22,580 bases of DNA from Schoenoplectus triqueter (Eukaryota > Streptophyta > Magnoliopsida > Poales > Cyperaceae): the NCBI GenBank assembly GCA_964058805.1, contig CAXKVV010002124.1, positions 1-22,580 of the forward strand, written 5' to 3'. Both the position numbers and the translations under genes were made by a program. The notes below the pieces were generated by a model. The model saw only the letters and a program-made list of their open reading frames with translations. It ran no database searches and was not told where the DNA came from. This document shows positions 1-9,358 of this stretch, one piece after another (within the stretch, counting starts at the first letter, position 1; each line of letters begins with the position of its first letter).

Positions 1-469
1 GAATAATAGAAATAGGCATCAAGCCATTAGTTTATTAGTTTGATAATGTTTTTTATTTTACAACAAAAACTTGGAAAAAGTTTATGAGAGGGAGAAACCA
101 AGAGAGCAGTTGAAATTAACTTAGCGTAAATTCCTTCCTACATTTCATGCATCCTTCCTTACAAAAATCGATATTGGTGAATAAGTAGAAGCTTAATTGA
201 TGTAAATATAAAAAAATAATATAAATAAAACGTATTTTTAATAATTAACAACTTAAATGATTTTTCCTCTTTTATCAGATTAATCATTTAATTATTTGTT
301 TAAGTTCAAAATTTGAATAAAACTATACTTATTATATTTTCTAAATCAAAAATTTCACCAAAGTTATAATTATATCATCCTATATAGATAATTATGCGTT
401 AATCTAAAAAATGTAACTAGCAATTGTTGTTTTGATTACTTCACTCTGTCTCATAAATCAACTGCTTCG
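1..469. other. AT-rich intergenic DNA, no gene seen
   Basis: No open frame of useful length, promoter or RNA gene is visible. The sequence is AT-rich with short A and T runs. It ends at the terminal repeat of the MITE that starts at 470. Confidence 0.6.
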
Positions 470-1119
470 TAGGGTTGCAAACGGATCGGATACGGACGGA
501 TAATGCTCTTACTGTATCTATATCCGTTATAATTTTTCGGATACAGATTCAGATACGGATCGGATATTCAACGGATATTGGATACGGATCAGATATCGGA
601 CAGATACATATACAAATACGGATATTTTTCAGATATTAAGTAAAAATATTATATATATCATTTAAAAAATAATTGCATATTATTTTTTAATAGAATTATT
701 AATTATAAAAATTAAATATTAATTATAAAAGTTAAAAAATTATCATTATATTAGTAGTTCAAATGTATCAATGAATTATTAAAAAATATAATACATTAGC
801 ACAAATTATATATAAAATTAGTTAGATTTGTAATGTATGTAAAAAAAATATAACTAAAAATACATAATGAGATTTTTTTTCGGATATGTATTCGGATAAT
901 ATCGGATCAGATACTTTTGGATAATGTCAGATATTGACGGATAATAGCTAAACGGATGGTTACAGATAGGTAATAGCCAAGCCGTATCTATATCTATTAA
1001 AAAATTTCAGATATGGATACAGATACAGATTTCTTCGGATACGGATCAGATAATTTTTATTATTTTTCGGATCGAATCACGAATAAAATCAGATATTTTA
1101 TTATCCGTTTGCAACCCTA
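470..1119. mobile_element. hAT-like MITE with 17-bp terminal inverted repeats
   Basis: The left end TAGGGTTGCAAACGGAT is the perfect reverse complement of the right end (1103-1119), enclosing 650 bp with no coding capacity. Both subterminal regions are packed with degenerate GGATA(C/T) and CGGAT motifs, while the centre is almost pure A/T. The TAGGG-type end resembles plant hAT elements, which make 8-bp target duplications. The flanks (CTGCTTCG on the left, TCGCTTCA one base beyond the right end) match at only 5 of 8 positions. The insertion is therefore old, or the boundary is off by a base. The terminal repeats are certain; the superfamily is inferred. Confidence 0.75.
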
Positions 1120-1390
1120 ATCGCTTCATCATTTAAAATGAATATATTTTTTATATGTAAATATAAAAAAAAATCAACTTTTACTTCAGATCGAGAAAAG
1201 GTCCAACCTTCTAGAAAAGACAAATTCCCCAGTTGAAAGGGTCCAAGGTCTATACTGAAAATAGTACGAAACGATATCCCAATATTACACCAAATATAGG
1301 GGCATATATGAAAAATAATCTTTGCATTAGTTTAATTTTTCTATCCCTCTCGGCTTTTTATTAGTGCTGCCCCATGTTCCTATCATACTT
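1120..1390. other. Distal upstream region of the 58-aa gene
   Basis: This is unique AT-rich sequence between the MITE and the proximal promoter of the small gene. No open frame is seen. The nearby MITE leaves only about 500 bp of non-transposon sequence upstream of the start codon. Confidence 0.4.
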
Positions 1391-1503
1391 CATCCGACGC
1401 GTCAAAATAGACCTCTGCCACGTGGCACCGACGATCCAACGGTAAAGACTTCCTTCGTTTCGTGCTATCGCATCTCTTCGCCTCCCCTTCTCCCTCTATA
1501 AAT
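1391..1503 (+). promoter_or_regulatory. Proximal promoter: G-box, ACGATCCAACGG element and TATA box
   Basis: A perfect 10-bp palindromic G-box (GCCACGTGGC, 1417-1426) lies just before ACGATCCAACGG (1431-1442). TATAAAT follows at 1497-1503, in pyrimidine-rich DNA. Transcription should start about 30 bp downstream, giving a leader of roughly 90 nt with no upstream ATG. G-boxes of this kind are bound by plant bZIP and bHLH factors. The 12-mer recurs in the promoter of the paralogue at 9359 at almost the same distance from its TATA box. Confidence 0.75.
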
Positions 1504-1619
1504 CCCCTTCGATTTCTCCGCTTTCTTCATCAAGCAATCCAACCTCAAGTCTTTACTTCAGTTCAAGCTCTATTTAATTTCAATTTCAAGTCAAACGGTT
1601 CGAGAGCTACAGATCGGAG

Positions 1620-1796
1620 ATGGCAAAAGGAAATGGATTCCAGTTTGAGATGGAGGTGGCGCCGCCAGAGCTCATGGTGGTTGCGCGAGAGAAACTGAAG
1701 AGGCAACTTGAAACAATCCATGAAGAGGATGACGTGGAGATTTTCCAAGATTCCATGCCGTTGGATTCGGATAGCGACGATGAGAGAAGAGATTAA
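1620..1796 (+). CDS. Small acidic FEMEVAP-motif protein, 58 aa
   Basis: A single-exon gene. ATG at 1620 begins MAKGNGFQFEMEVAP and the frame ends at TAA 1794-1796. Support comes from a correctly placed TATA box and G-box upstream and from clear homology to the 80-aa protein at 9359. The first 38 residues of the two align without gaps, with about 20 identities, centred on FEMEVAP (residues 9-15), VAR (21-23) and L-x-T-I-x-E-E-D (30-37). The C-terminus is strongly acidic (LDSDSDDERRD), with a run that could suit casein kinase 2. There is no signal peptide, membrane segment or zinc motif. It looks like a small soluble regulatory or stress protein, but I do not recognise the family and assign no function. 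Start choice is firm, because the homology begins at this Met. Confidence 0.8.
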   Translation: MAKGNGFQFEMEVAPPELMVVAREKLKRQLETIHEEDDVEIFQDSMPLDSDSDDERRD

Positions 1797-2760
1797 TTAG
1801 AAGATTTGTTTCTCCGCTATTAAGTCGTGCTCTTGATGTTATTATGTAGATTTTCCTTTCATTTTTCAAGGAAAATTGAGCCGCTTGAGATATTCGTTTC
1901 AATGGAGAATCTGGTGTGACAACTGTTCTCTGTTTTTTTTTCTGGAGAATTGTTTTCTACAATAGCTAGTCATGGCCTTGATGTAAATACGTAAGATGTT
2001 ATTAATTGCTACATTTTTGTTTGTTTATTTATCTGTTTGTTTTGTTCCCTTTTTTATTTTTTAATGTGAAGTGGCAAAGCATGCTATGAGAAATGAATTA
2101 AAACAAAGAGTTTTTATAGGGAAAAAAAACAAGATGGCAATTGAAAGTCACAATGAGGGGCAAAAAGGATAAAAATGGTGTCTGGAAAAATTGATCAATT
2201 ACAAATCTAGCGTAGTCTGTATTGTATTTAACACTGAGAATTATTACGTGGTTAGAAATTATAATGTAATTAATAATTAAATTCGCTTTGCAAATTTTCG
2301 GATGAACATTTTTTGTTTGGATTCTAGTGAATTTGTTTCTTTCTTCTTTTTTTTGCACCAAAGGCTCGAAGCAGTGCGATCTTACGAAGGATTGAAAATT
2401 TGCACTTTAAAAATGTTAATATATAAGATCTCCTTTTTATACAACAAGAACAGCAATAAAGTCTTTAATTTTAAACAAATTAGAGTATGTTAAAAACAAA
2501 ATCTATTCTGAAAGTACAAAAATCATTAATTTTAAAGATAAAAAATCAACGATAATAATAATGATAATGATAATATTAATAATGATGATTAGAGATGACA
2601 AATGAACGGACAAGATAAAAACATTTCTTTTATGAATTATCATAAACATAACAGATATAGGAGCTACATTGAACATATTGAATGCAAATGACTCATTGAA
2701 AATTACATATTTACGTTAAAAATATACTAAACTAAATAATCTAACTATTTTTTTTGTTAG
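1797..2760. other. 3' flank of the 58-aa gene and AT-rich spacer
   Basis: The first 150-200 bp are T-rich and probably include the 3' UTR and poly(A) site. Short open frames at 2098-2361 and 2302-2493 are low-complexity, Phe/Lys/Asn/Ile-rich translations of AT-rich DNA and are not believed. A degenerate ATA/ATG trinucleotide run lies at about 2548-2590. Confidence 0.5.
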
Positions 2761-2766
2761 AATCAA

Positions 2767-3487
2767 GGAAAATTAGTCACATGCCATCTCAAAACTTTAA
2801 ATTTAGCAAAATGCCATTTTAAAATTTTAACTCCCTCTAATGCCACCCTAAAATAAGTTTATTTAGTCTTTTGCCACACTTATATATTTTTTGTTCATTT
2901 TTAATTAAGTTCAGTAAAATATCACTGTATTTTTGGGATGTATTTTTTTAATTCTAAAAATACCCTCATTTTTGTCTGATATATTTTTTCCTACTAATTT
3001 CGTCTGTTAAAATCGTTGATATCTCTGCAAAATACATAATTATTTTAGCAAATGTGAAACCAAACACTTTTTATTTTATTCTACAATAGAGAAAACAGTC
3101 AACAAATAAATCATACTAAAATCTTCTATTCAAATGACCCATAAAGAAAATTACAAAAATGCATTTATATATGCTTACAAATAGAATTTTTGCTTTTAAA
3201 GTTCTGAATCATGATGTTCATAGTCTAAAATTTACTTTCTGCATTACGCATTTTGCAGAGATATCAACGATTTTAACAGACGAAATTAGTAGGAAAAGAT
3301 ATATCTGATAGAAATGAGGGTATTTTTGGAATTAAAAAAATACATCCAAAAAATACAGTGATATTTTACTGAACTTAATTAAAAATGAAAAAAAAATATA
3401 TAAGTATGGCAAAAGACTAAATAAACTTATTTTAGAGTGGTGTTAGAGGGAGTTAAAATTTTGAGGTGGCATGGGACTAATTTTCCC
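2767..3487. mobile_element. Long fold-back MITE, Mutator-like candidate
   Basis: Two long inverted arms, 2767-3040 and 3243-3487, pair almost throughout around an unrelated spacer of about 200 bp. The left arm has about 30 bp of extra sequence (near 2797-2826). Ends are GGAAAATTAGTC on the left and GACTAATTTTCCC on the right. AATCAA flanks both sides (2761-2766 and 3488-3493) and is a likely target duplication. Long terminal repeats without coding capacity are typical of Mutator-like non-autonomous elements. Their usual duplication is 9 bp, so the 6-bp match is only partial support. Read-through transcription would give a long hairpin RNA. Confidence 0.75.
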
Positions 3488-3536
3488 AATCAATGCACTT
3501 GACACCTCTAAAAATATTTTCTCACTCTGCTACTAA

Positions 3537-3574
3537 CCAAATACCAATTAATTGGCCAAATACCAATTAATTGG
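3537..3574. repeat. 19-bp tandem duplication
   Basis: The unit CCAAATACCAATTAATTGG occurs twice, head to tail and without change (3537-3555 and 3556-3574), between two fold-back elements. The unit also contains the palindrome CCAATTAATTGG. Confidence 0.9.
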
Positions 3575-3601
3575 ATCACAAGAGCGGTGGGGTTATGATT
3601 A

Positions 3602-4000
3602 GAGCATTCATATTTTATTGTCAAATTGATTATCAATTTTTATTTGATAATTATCATTTGAATTTTGGGATGAGAGACTAGACAAAATTAGACAGTTATC
3701 TAAATTTGACAGACCATTTGATAAGTTACGTCAGCAAATGAGCAAAAAATTAATTACGAAAATATTATTTGACAATTTCATTCTATTCAGAGATGCCACT
3801 CTTAAAATGAATTGTCAATTTGATGACGTGGCATGACAATTTAATTTTGACAATTGACACCTTCGCTGATGTGGTTTGTCAAATGGACTGTCAAATTTAG
3901 ACAATTATCTAATTTTGTCTAGTCTCTGCATCCCTGAAATTCAAATGACAATTGTCAAATGAGATTTGATAATCAATTTGACAATGGGATGCGGATGCTC
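3602..4000. mobile_element. 399-bp fold-back MITE with GAGCAT ends
   Basis: The left arm (3602 to about 3735) starts GAGCATTCATATTTTATTG. The right arm (about 3862-4000) in reverse complement starts GAGCATCCGCATCCCATTG. Both continue with TCAAATTGATTATCAA, and matching continues for roughly 130 bp to an inverted ACGTCAGC/GCTGATG. The centre carries more TGTCAA-type motifs. No convincing target duplication is seen. It has no coding capacity. The superfamily is not assigned. A degenerate one-arm relic lies at about 7705-7805. Confidence 0.7.
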
Positions 4001-5420
4001 AGGAATTCAATTTGGAAAGGTATGAATCGTGTGTGTGCGCGCGCTCTAACGATTGTCATCGTCCAGGACCAAGATATTTGTAGCGTACATTATATCTGTA
4101 TTATTTAGAGGTCACAATGCACATTGTTAGGTGTCGCTTGTGATCTATGATGATTAAAAATATTTTAATCTCATTGCTAATATATATAGATCCCAGAGGA
4201 TCACACCGTATAAGAACAAATCCTGTAAATATTTCTTGATTATTTGATATGAGTTCTCTAGAAGAATTAACATGAGTTAATTCTAGAATTGCATCTATTG
4301 CGGAAGGTTTATAACTTGAGACTTAGTAATTACACTGAAAAATAAGTTGAAAAATTGCACAACTTGTATAGTACTTTTTGTTCCTCTCAATAGTGTTAAT
4401 AATATTATGATATTAAGTTTTAAAACTTTTATCATAATATAATTTAAGAAAATATTTATTTTGTCACTTTGAGTAGGTCAAATACATGGCCGGTTAGGAT
4501 GTAAATTAATTGGTGCTAATTAAGATTTTAATAGCGCAATCCAGCAATACATGGCCATTGGTAATAATTAGCCCAATTATTTATATCCAATTATCCGTTA
4601 ATACTCTTAAATAAGGTATGGTCTTTCTACTATTTGTATATCTACCGTGACCAACTGTTGAAGAAGTGAACAGAAATTATTTAGAGGAGAGAAATCGGTA
4701 GCAATAGAAAGAATATACATGTTAAAGAAGAGAGTACATTTTTTTTTTCCATATTCTATTATTATATATAAATATTTCCTTACAAATATATTGGACAATA
4801 GGTTGTGCTTTAGAGGGAGAGAGAAAGAATGAAAAGAAATATACTGGAAAGGCATGAAAGATTTAGTTTTGTAAACTCTAAATTAGAGGTAACAAGTTGG
4901 GGAAAAATAAATAAGAGAGTCCCATTAATCTGATGCACCCTCTTTCCTCTTTCAAAGATAAATTCAGGAGCAAATTTACTCTTCACTATCTCCTTTCATC
5001 CCTTTCTCTCATTCTCTCTCCCAACTCGGGAACACTCCCTTACGGTATTAGTACTTCCAGATTAGTTGTCTTTCAGATCCGTAGCCCTGCTATAGGAAAG
5101 GATTCAATATATTTGTATGAGTCAAACTAACATAAAATTTAGACTTCTCTCGTACTAATTATTTTATCACTTCATAGAATTTAATTGACTTATTTAATTA
5201 GAATTTATAAGTTATATTCTGGTTTATTTATGTATTTATTTAAGCCATTAATAAATAAATTATTGAAAATTATTATTAGTAATAATCATTGCTATATATG
5301 ACCCTCATATTTTATGAAACAGTAGATTCATAACAGTATTATGATAACATAATCAATAGTTGGTATTGTCGAGTTTTATTGGAAAATCTCATGTCTCATG
5401 TTTGTAACTTGGTTATTTTT

Positions 5421-5436
5421 TGTTGTTGTTGTTGTT
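5421..5436. repeat. TGT trinucleotide microsatellite
   Basis: Five uninterrupted TGT units plus one base follow a T run. A short simple repeat with no sign of function. Confidence 0.85.
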
Positions 5437-5479
5437 TTATAAATTTGTTTAATGATGTTTGTCATTAGATGTTGCTGGT

Positions 5480-5578
5480 TATTTAGTGTAGTCTGACTTG
5501 AATATTTGAATAACTTGGTTATATATTTTTATGCGAAATAAAAAATATTTCCATTTTATTTAGTGTAGTCTGACTTGA
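5480..5578. repeat. 22-bp direct repeat, two copies
   Basis: The sequence TATTTAGTGTAGTCTGACTT, followed by GA, occurs at 5480-5501 and again at 5557-5578, 77 bp apart. AACTTGGTTAT also recurs nearby. This suggests a small local duplication. No target-site or transposon structure is seen. Confidence 0.8.
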
Positions 5579-6169
5579 CTCCAGCCGGCCAGCCACTGAG
5601 GTCTCAGAAGAAAAAATAAATCTAGAAGAAAGGAGAGGGGGAGGTGGTGGAGAGCAAATAATTGAAAAGAATATAGGAGATGCAATGAAACAATCGAGAT
5701 ATTGAAGTCAAATTAGGCCGTTCTGTATATAAAACATTTTTTGAAGAAACAATTTATTGGGTTTTCATAAGCGCTGTCTTAATAGAAAAAACAGTGATAG
5801 AGGGTCTAGAAGAGAAGTTTACTTCGAGATGAGGGATCCTAATTAAGACTCATTATGTCATATGAGAAGCTTCCATTGAATTATTGTCAAATAAGTATTT
5901 CAATGAGAAAATTTTAGACCATTATTAGATAATAAAGGATCTAGAATAATTATGCTAATTCACCACCTGTATATTTGTATAACCTTTAACAGCTCACTAC
6001 TATACCAAGAGAAATATATGAAAGAATTTTACAAAAGCCCCTTTTTGTTTGTAGTCTGCACAATCACGAAGAGTTAGGCCATAACTTGTATAATAGTTGG
6101 ATGCATAGAAGAAATAAAAAATTAATCTTGACCGGCTATTAGTAGTCAATTAGTAAAAAAAAAATCCGC

Positions 6170-6900
6170 TATTCCCATGTCCAAAATAAAATTATAATGT
6201 TTGTATTCAATACAAATTACAGCATGCACTTTCAAGTTTAAAATATTGAGTATATTACAAACAAAATCAAATTAAAGCTTCAATTATATAGTTGTTGGAA
6301 TGTATTCCAATGAACAAACAAATAGAAACAAAAAAAGAATAGAGAGGAGCGATTTATGAGAGAGATGGAGACAGGTGAAAGACGGTAAAAGATCGAAGTG
6401 AATTGAAGAGGAGAAAATCATCAAATATTAATTCTATCTTTTCATTATATCTTCAAATATTAATTTGAGCCGTTGATTAAAAGAGGAGTATTCTGATCAT
6501 TAAAAAGATTAAAATTCCTGGGCTCTTCCGTCTTTTTAATATAGTAAAAAATATATATATCACTATATAAGATCACAAAAAATATCTTGAAAATTTTGAA
6601 TAATATTTATGCAAAAATTTATAAAATAATTATAGGAGATTTTGTCACAATCCCAAAAAATTATGGAATGAAAATATCATCTTGCTACAGTACTAATATG
6701 CGGTTATGACCACGTCCCTCCAAAAAATATTAATCGATAATTTTTAAATAGGAAACGACAAAAAAATGATCTGACCTTTCGTTTGGAAAAATATATTTTT
6801 TTCATCCTTTCAACAACATGTTCCACGAAATTTCTCACTGGACAGACTTCATTTTGTCTAGTAGCCACAGAAAGAAACCTCACTGTAAATGGCCACAATA
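6170..6900. repeat. Duplicated intergenic segment, copy 1
   Basis: This segment recurs in the same orientation at about 7830-8320. Shared stretches include CAAACAAAATCAAATTAAAG (near 6259), a block from AATAGAGAGGAGCGAT to AAAGATCGAAGTGAA (near 6339-6402), and a distal block with GACTTCATTTTGTCTAG followed by AGCCACAGAAAG (near 6845-6873). The order of blocks is conserved, so this is one diverged duplication and not scattered repeats. No open frame is conserved, so it is non-coding or very decayed. Confidence 0.75.
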
Positions 6901-7025
6901 TTATTCAGCAGCTTCCAAATTAATTAATTAATTTACTAAATGTTTTGTACTTGCGCCTCACAGTCACAGATCATGGCAAGAAACAAATTCCGAAATGTCA
7001 GCTTTCATTAGCGTCCCATTGAACT

Positions 7026-7035
7026 GCCACGTGTC
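7026..7035. promoter_or_regulatory. Isolated G-box
   Basis: GCCACGTGTC contains a CACGTG core and stands alone in AT-rich DNA about 50 bp before the hAT-like element. No gene follows, so any regulatory role is doubtful. It could be the remnant of a promoter from the duplicated segment. Confidence 0.3.
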
Positions 7036-7088
7036 TATTCACCCAAATGAAATTTTCCTGCGTGGTTATAGTGCTGGAATTCTTAAGA

Positions 7089-7552
7089 TAAGGATGTAAC
7101 TTATTGATGTGTTGATGTGTTGATGTGAGCTGATGAGTTAATTTAATTCGATTTTATCATGATTTGACATGATCTGAAAATAAATATAAATAGTTCGGTT
7201 ATGAATTTAATTTTTTTAACTCAAATCGGACTGGGTCGAGTTTGGATCAACTAGATCTAATCCGATTAAATATATTTTTTTAAATAATTTTATGATTTAG
7301 TACTAATTAAAACTTAAATATATATTAATTATATACTAATTAAGATTTTATAAATTAATTAATATTTAATTACTTAATATTATATAAAAAAATTAATAAT
7401 TAATTATTTTATATGGATTGGGTCGGGTTGAGTATGGATCAATATTTTTTGATCCGGATTAAATGGATCAGGTTTTGATCAGTTCAAAAATAATAATAAA
7501 ATAATATAATCCGATCCGAATCCGAATCCGATCTGACACATTGACACCCCTC
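7089..7552. mobile_element. Degenerate hAT-like MITE rich in GGATC/GATCC motifs
   Basis: The right end carries CATTGACACCCC, the same motif that ends the element at 20476-20487. The left end (from TAAGGATGTAACTTATTGATG) is a poor inverted match to it. Inside, GATCCG, GATCAA and GGGTCGGGTT-like motifs surround a very AT-rich core, as in the elements at 470 and 19969. The flanks TCTTAAGA and TCTTTATA match at 6 of 8 positions and may be an old 8-bp target duplication. The right end is convincing; the left end is uncertain. Confidence 0.5.
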
Positions 7553-7704
7553 TCTTTATAGCATCACGTCTATGTAATTATCAATTAATTTTATAAGTTG
7601 ATATATCATTTCGAACAGATAAATAATTTTCGATGAAAAAAATTTAAGACATCACTAATAATGTAAAATAATATGTTCATAATTTTTTTTTTCAGCACGA
7701 AGCA

Positions 7705-7805
7705 ATAAATGACACGTTGTCATAATTTATCAAAAAGATTATCAAAATTTAACAATCGTCTAATTTTATATACTCTATGTATCCTTAAAATAAATTGACA
7801 ATTAA
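7705..7805. mobile_element. Relic arm of the GAGCAT fold-back family
   Basis: The stretch around AACAATCGTCTAATTTTATA and the following CTCTATGTATCCTTAAAAT is a diverged copy of the right arm of the element at 3602-4000 (AACAATTATCTAATTTTGTC there, after allowing for mismatches). The inverted partner arm is missing, so this is a truncated or badly eroded copy. Confidence 0.5.
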
Positions 7806-7829
7806 AAATCCGATCTTACCAACAGACCG

Positions 7830-8320
7830 TTCCCATATCCAAAATCAAATTATAATACAGCATACACTTTCAAGATTATATTCATGAGTATATACAAACA
7901 AAATCAAATTAAAGCTTCAATCATATAGTTGTTAGAATGTATTATTACAGTGAAAAAACAAACAAAAAAAATAGAGAGGAGCGATCTATGAGTGTGATGC
8001 AAAGAGGCAGTGAAAGACGATAAAAAGATCGAAGTGAAGAAGCAACGAAAGACATCAAAATATCGAAATGCATTGATAAATATTAATTCTATTTGTTCAT
8101 TATATCTTAAAATATTAATTTGAGTGTTGATTAAAATTATTGGACTCTTCAGTACTTATTTTTTTATATGATAAAATTAAACTAAGATATGACTTTATAT
8201 AAATTAGGTCCCAATAACGCAAAATCATAAAAGAAGTTATCTATGTAATATGAAATTTCCCACTCGACGGACTTCATTTTTGTCTAGCAGCCACAGAAAG
8301 GGACGTCAATGATGGCTCCA
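7830..8320. repeat. Duplicated intergenic segment, copy 2
   Basis: This is the second copy of the segment at 6170-6900, in the same orientation and offset by about 1.4-1.65 kb. It is shorter, mainly because less sequence lies between the proximal blocks and the GACTTCATTTT / CAGCCACAGAAAG block (near 8269-8300). The hAT-like element and the fold-back relic lie between the two copies. Confidence 0.75.
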
Positions 8321-8515
8321 AGGAAGTCCAACGACGAAAATTCTTTGCTTGGTTTGCTTAAATTGCTTCAGTTTAAGTGAATTTAAAATTCAAGATTTTA
8401 AACAATTACGATTAATTTGGATTAAACCCATTATAAGTTGCAATTCTTAGAGAGAAAAAATGCTGGAGAATTCATTTATTTACTAACTAAATAGTCTTGA
8501 CTTGTTCACATATAA

Positions 8516-8790
8516 ACTGATATTTGTTTGAGTCACTTAATTATCCTGTAAAAATTGAAGATAAGATCTAGAAAAAAATCCCTTCTTTAGTGCATCGGAT
8601 AATTATTATCTTTGTTGGAAGTAAAATCACATTTATTTGTTCTAGATAGTTTACATAAAATTTTTATTAAATAGCTGATATTTGTTGGAAATATCTAGTT
8701 AACTGTAAGAATTGAAGAGAAGATCTAGAAGAAAAAAAATCATACTGCGGTTATTAATTTATTATATATCTTTATTGGGAAGTAAAATCA
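8516..8790. repeat. Local direct duplication, about 155-bp period
   Basis: Two adjacent stretches share CTGATATTTGTTTGAG / CTGATATTTGTTGGAA, GAAGATAAGATCTAGAA / GAAGAGAAGATCTAGAA and GGAAGTAAAATCA, in the same order and spacing. They cover about 8516-8635 and 8671-8790. The copies are diverged and non-coding. Confidence 0.7.
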
Positions 8791-9019
8791 TAAAGCCACA
8801 AACATGTCTCATCAGTGTTTGAGGTCACCTTATCGCTTGCAGCGAGGTCGAATGCTGATTGAAGAACGAGCGGTCAAAACTCAAAATACAGAACCGTAAC
8901 ACACAATAGGCCACTATGTTAAGGAAAGCAAACAATCCGACCGATTAACAATTTTTTTTTTAAGGAAGAATGGAAAATCCTTACCTTCCTCGCATCAACC
9001 TCCTCCCACGCAGCCAAGT

Positions 9020-9246
9020 GGCCCCACGTCACGTACTCACGTGTTGCTCTACTCTTTTTACATAGAAAATGATATCTGTCGATCTTCTCTCGCGTGGTTG
9101 CGTGTCACGTTTTAAATCCATATCCTCTCTCTCTATACACCACTTACCAGATCTCAGTATCTAGCGGGCCCCACGATCCAACGGCCCCAGTTCTCTCTTC
9201 CACACGTTCTCTCGGCTGATATCAACCATTCTCCGTCTATATAAAC
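9020..9246 (+). promoter_or_regulatory. Promoter of the 80-aa gene: ACGT cluster, ACGATCCAACGG and TATA box
   Basis: Three ACGT cores fall within 17 bp at 9026-9042, in CACGTCACGTACTCACGTG (9025-9043), and a further CACGT sits near 9107. ACGATCCAACGG is at 9173-9184 and TATATAAA at 9238-9245. Clustered ACGT cores fit ABA-responsive bZIP binding, a known theme in plant stress promoters. The 12-mer begins 65 bp before the TATA box here and 66 bp in the paralogue. The predicted leader of about 90 nt has no ATG. Confidence 0.75.
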
Positions 9247-9358
9247 CTCCCTCTCTTCTCTGGTTTCTTTCGAAGACAAAGGTCAGATTGCAACTTTGCG
9301 TTCTTACGTATACTTGCTCGCCTCTCAATCTTCTCTCTATTTACACAAAGTCAGACAT

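Larger units (their letters stand above)
4001..6160. other. AT-rich intergenic DNA without a supported gene
   Basis: No gene is supported in about 2.1 kb. An open frame at 4933-5130 (65 codons) reads through pyrimidine-rich DNA. It has no homologue I recognise and no core promoter, so it is not called. Small structures present are an alternating purine-pyrimidine tract at 4028-4044, a TGT microsatellite at 5421-5436 and a 22-bp direct repeat at 5480 and 5557. Confidence 0.5.

Noticed and set aside
1462..1698. 78-codon + strand frame overlapping the 58-aa gene
   Set aside because: It starts upstream of the TATA box at a non-conserved position and is out of frame with the sequence conserved in the paralogue.
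4933..5130. 65-codon frame in pyrimidine-rich DNA
   Set aside because: No homologue, no core promoter and biased composition.
6974..7012. ATG followed by MARNKF-like codons, resembling the start of the 80-aa gene
   Set aside because: It stops after 12 codons and lacks the FEMEVAP core. The similarity is limited to a few codons and is probably chance.
9296..9358. N-terminal extension of the 80-aa protein
   Set aside because: It begins at TTG, not ATG, inside the predicted leader, and homology with the paralogue starts at 9359.
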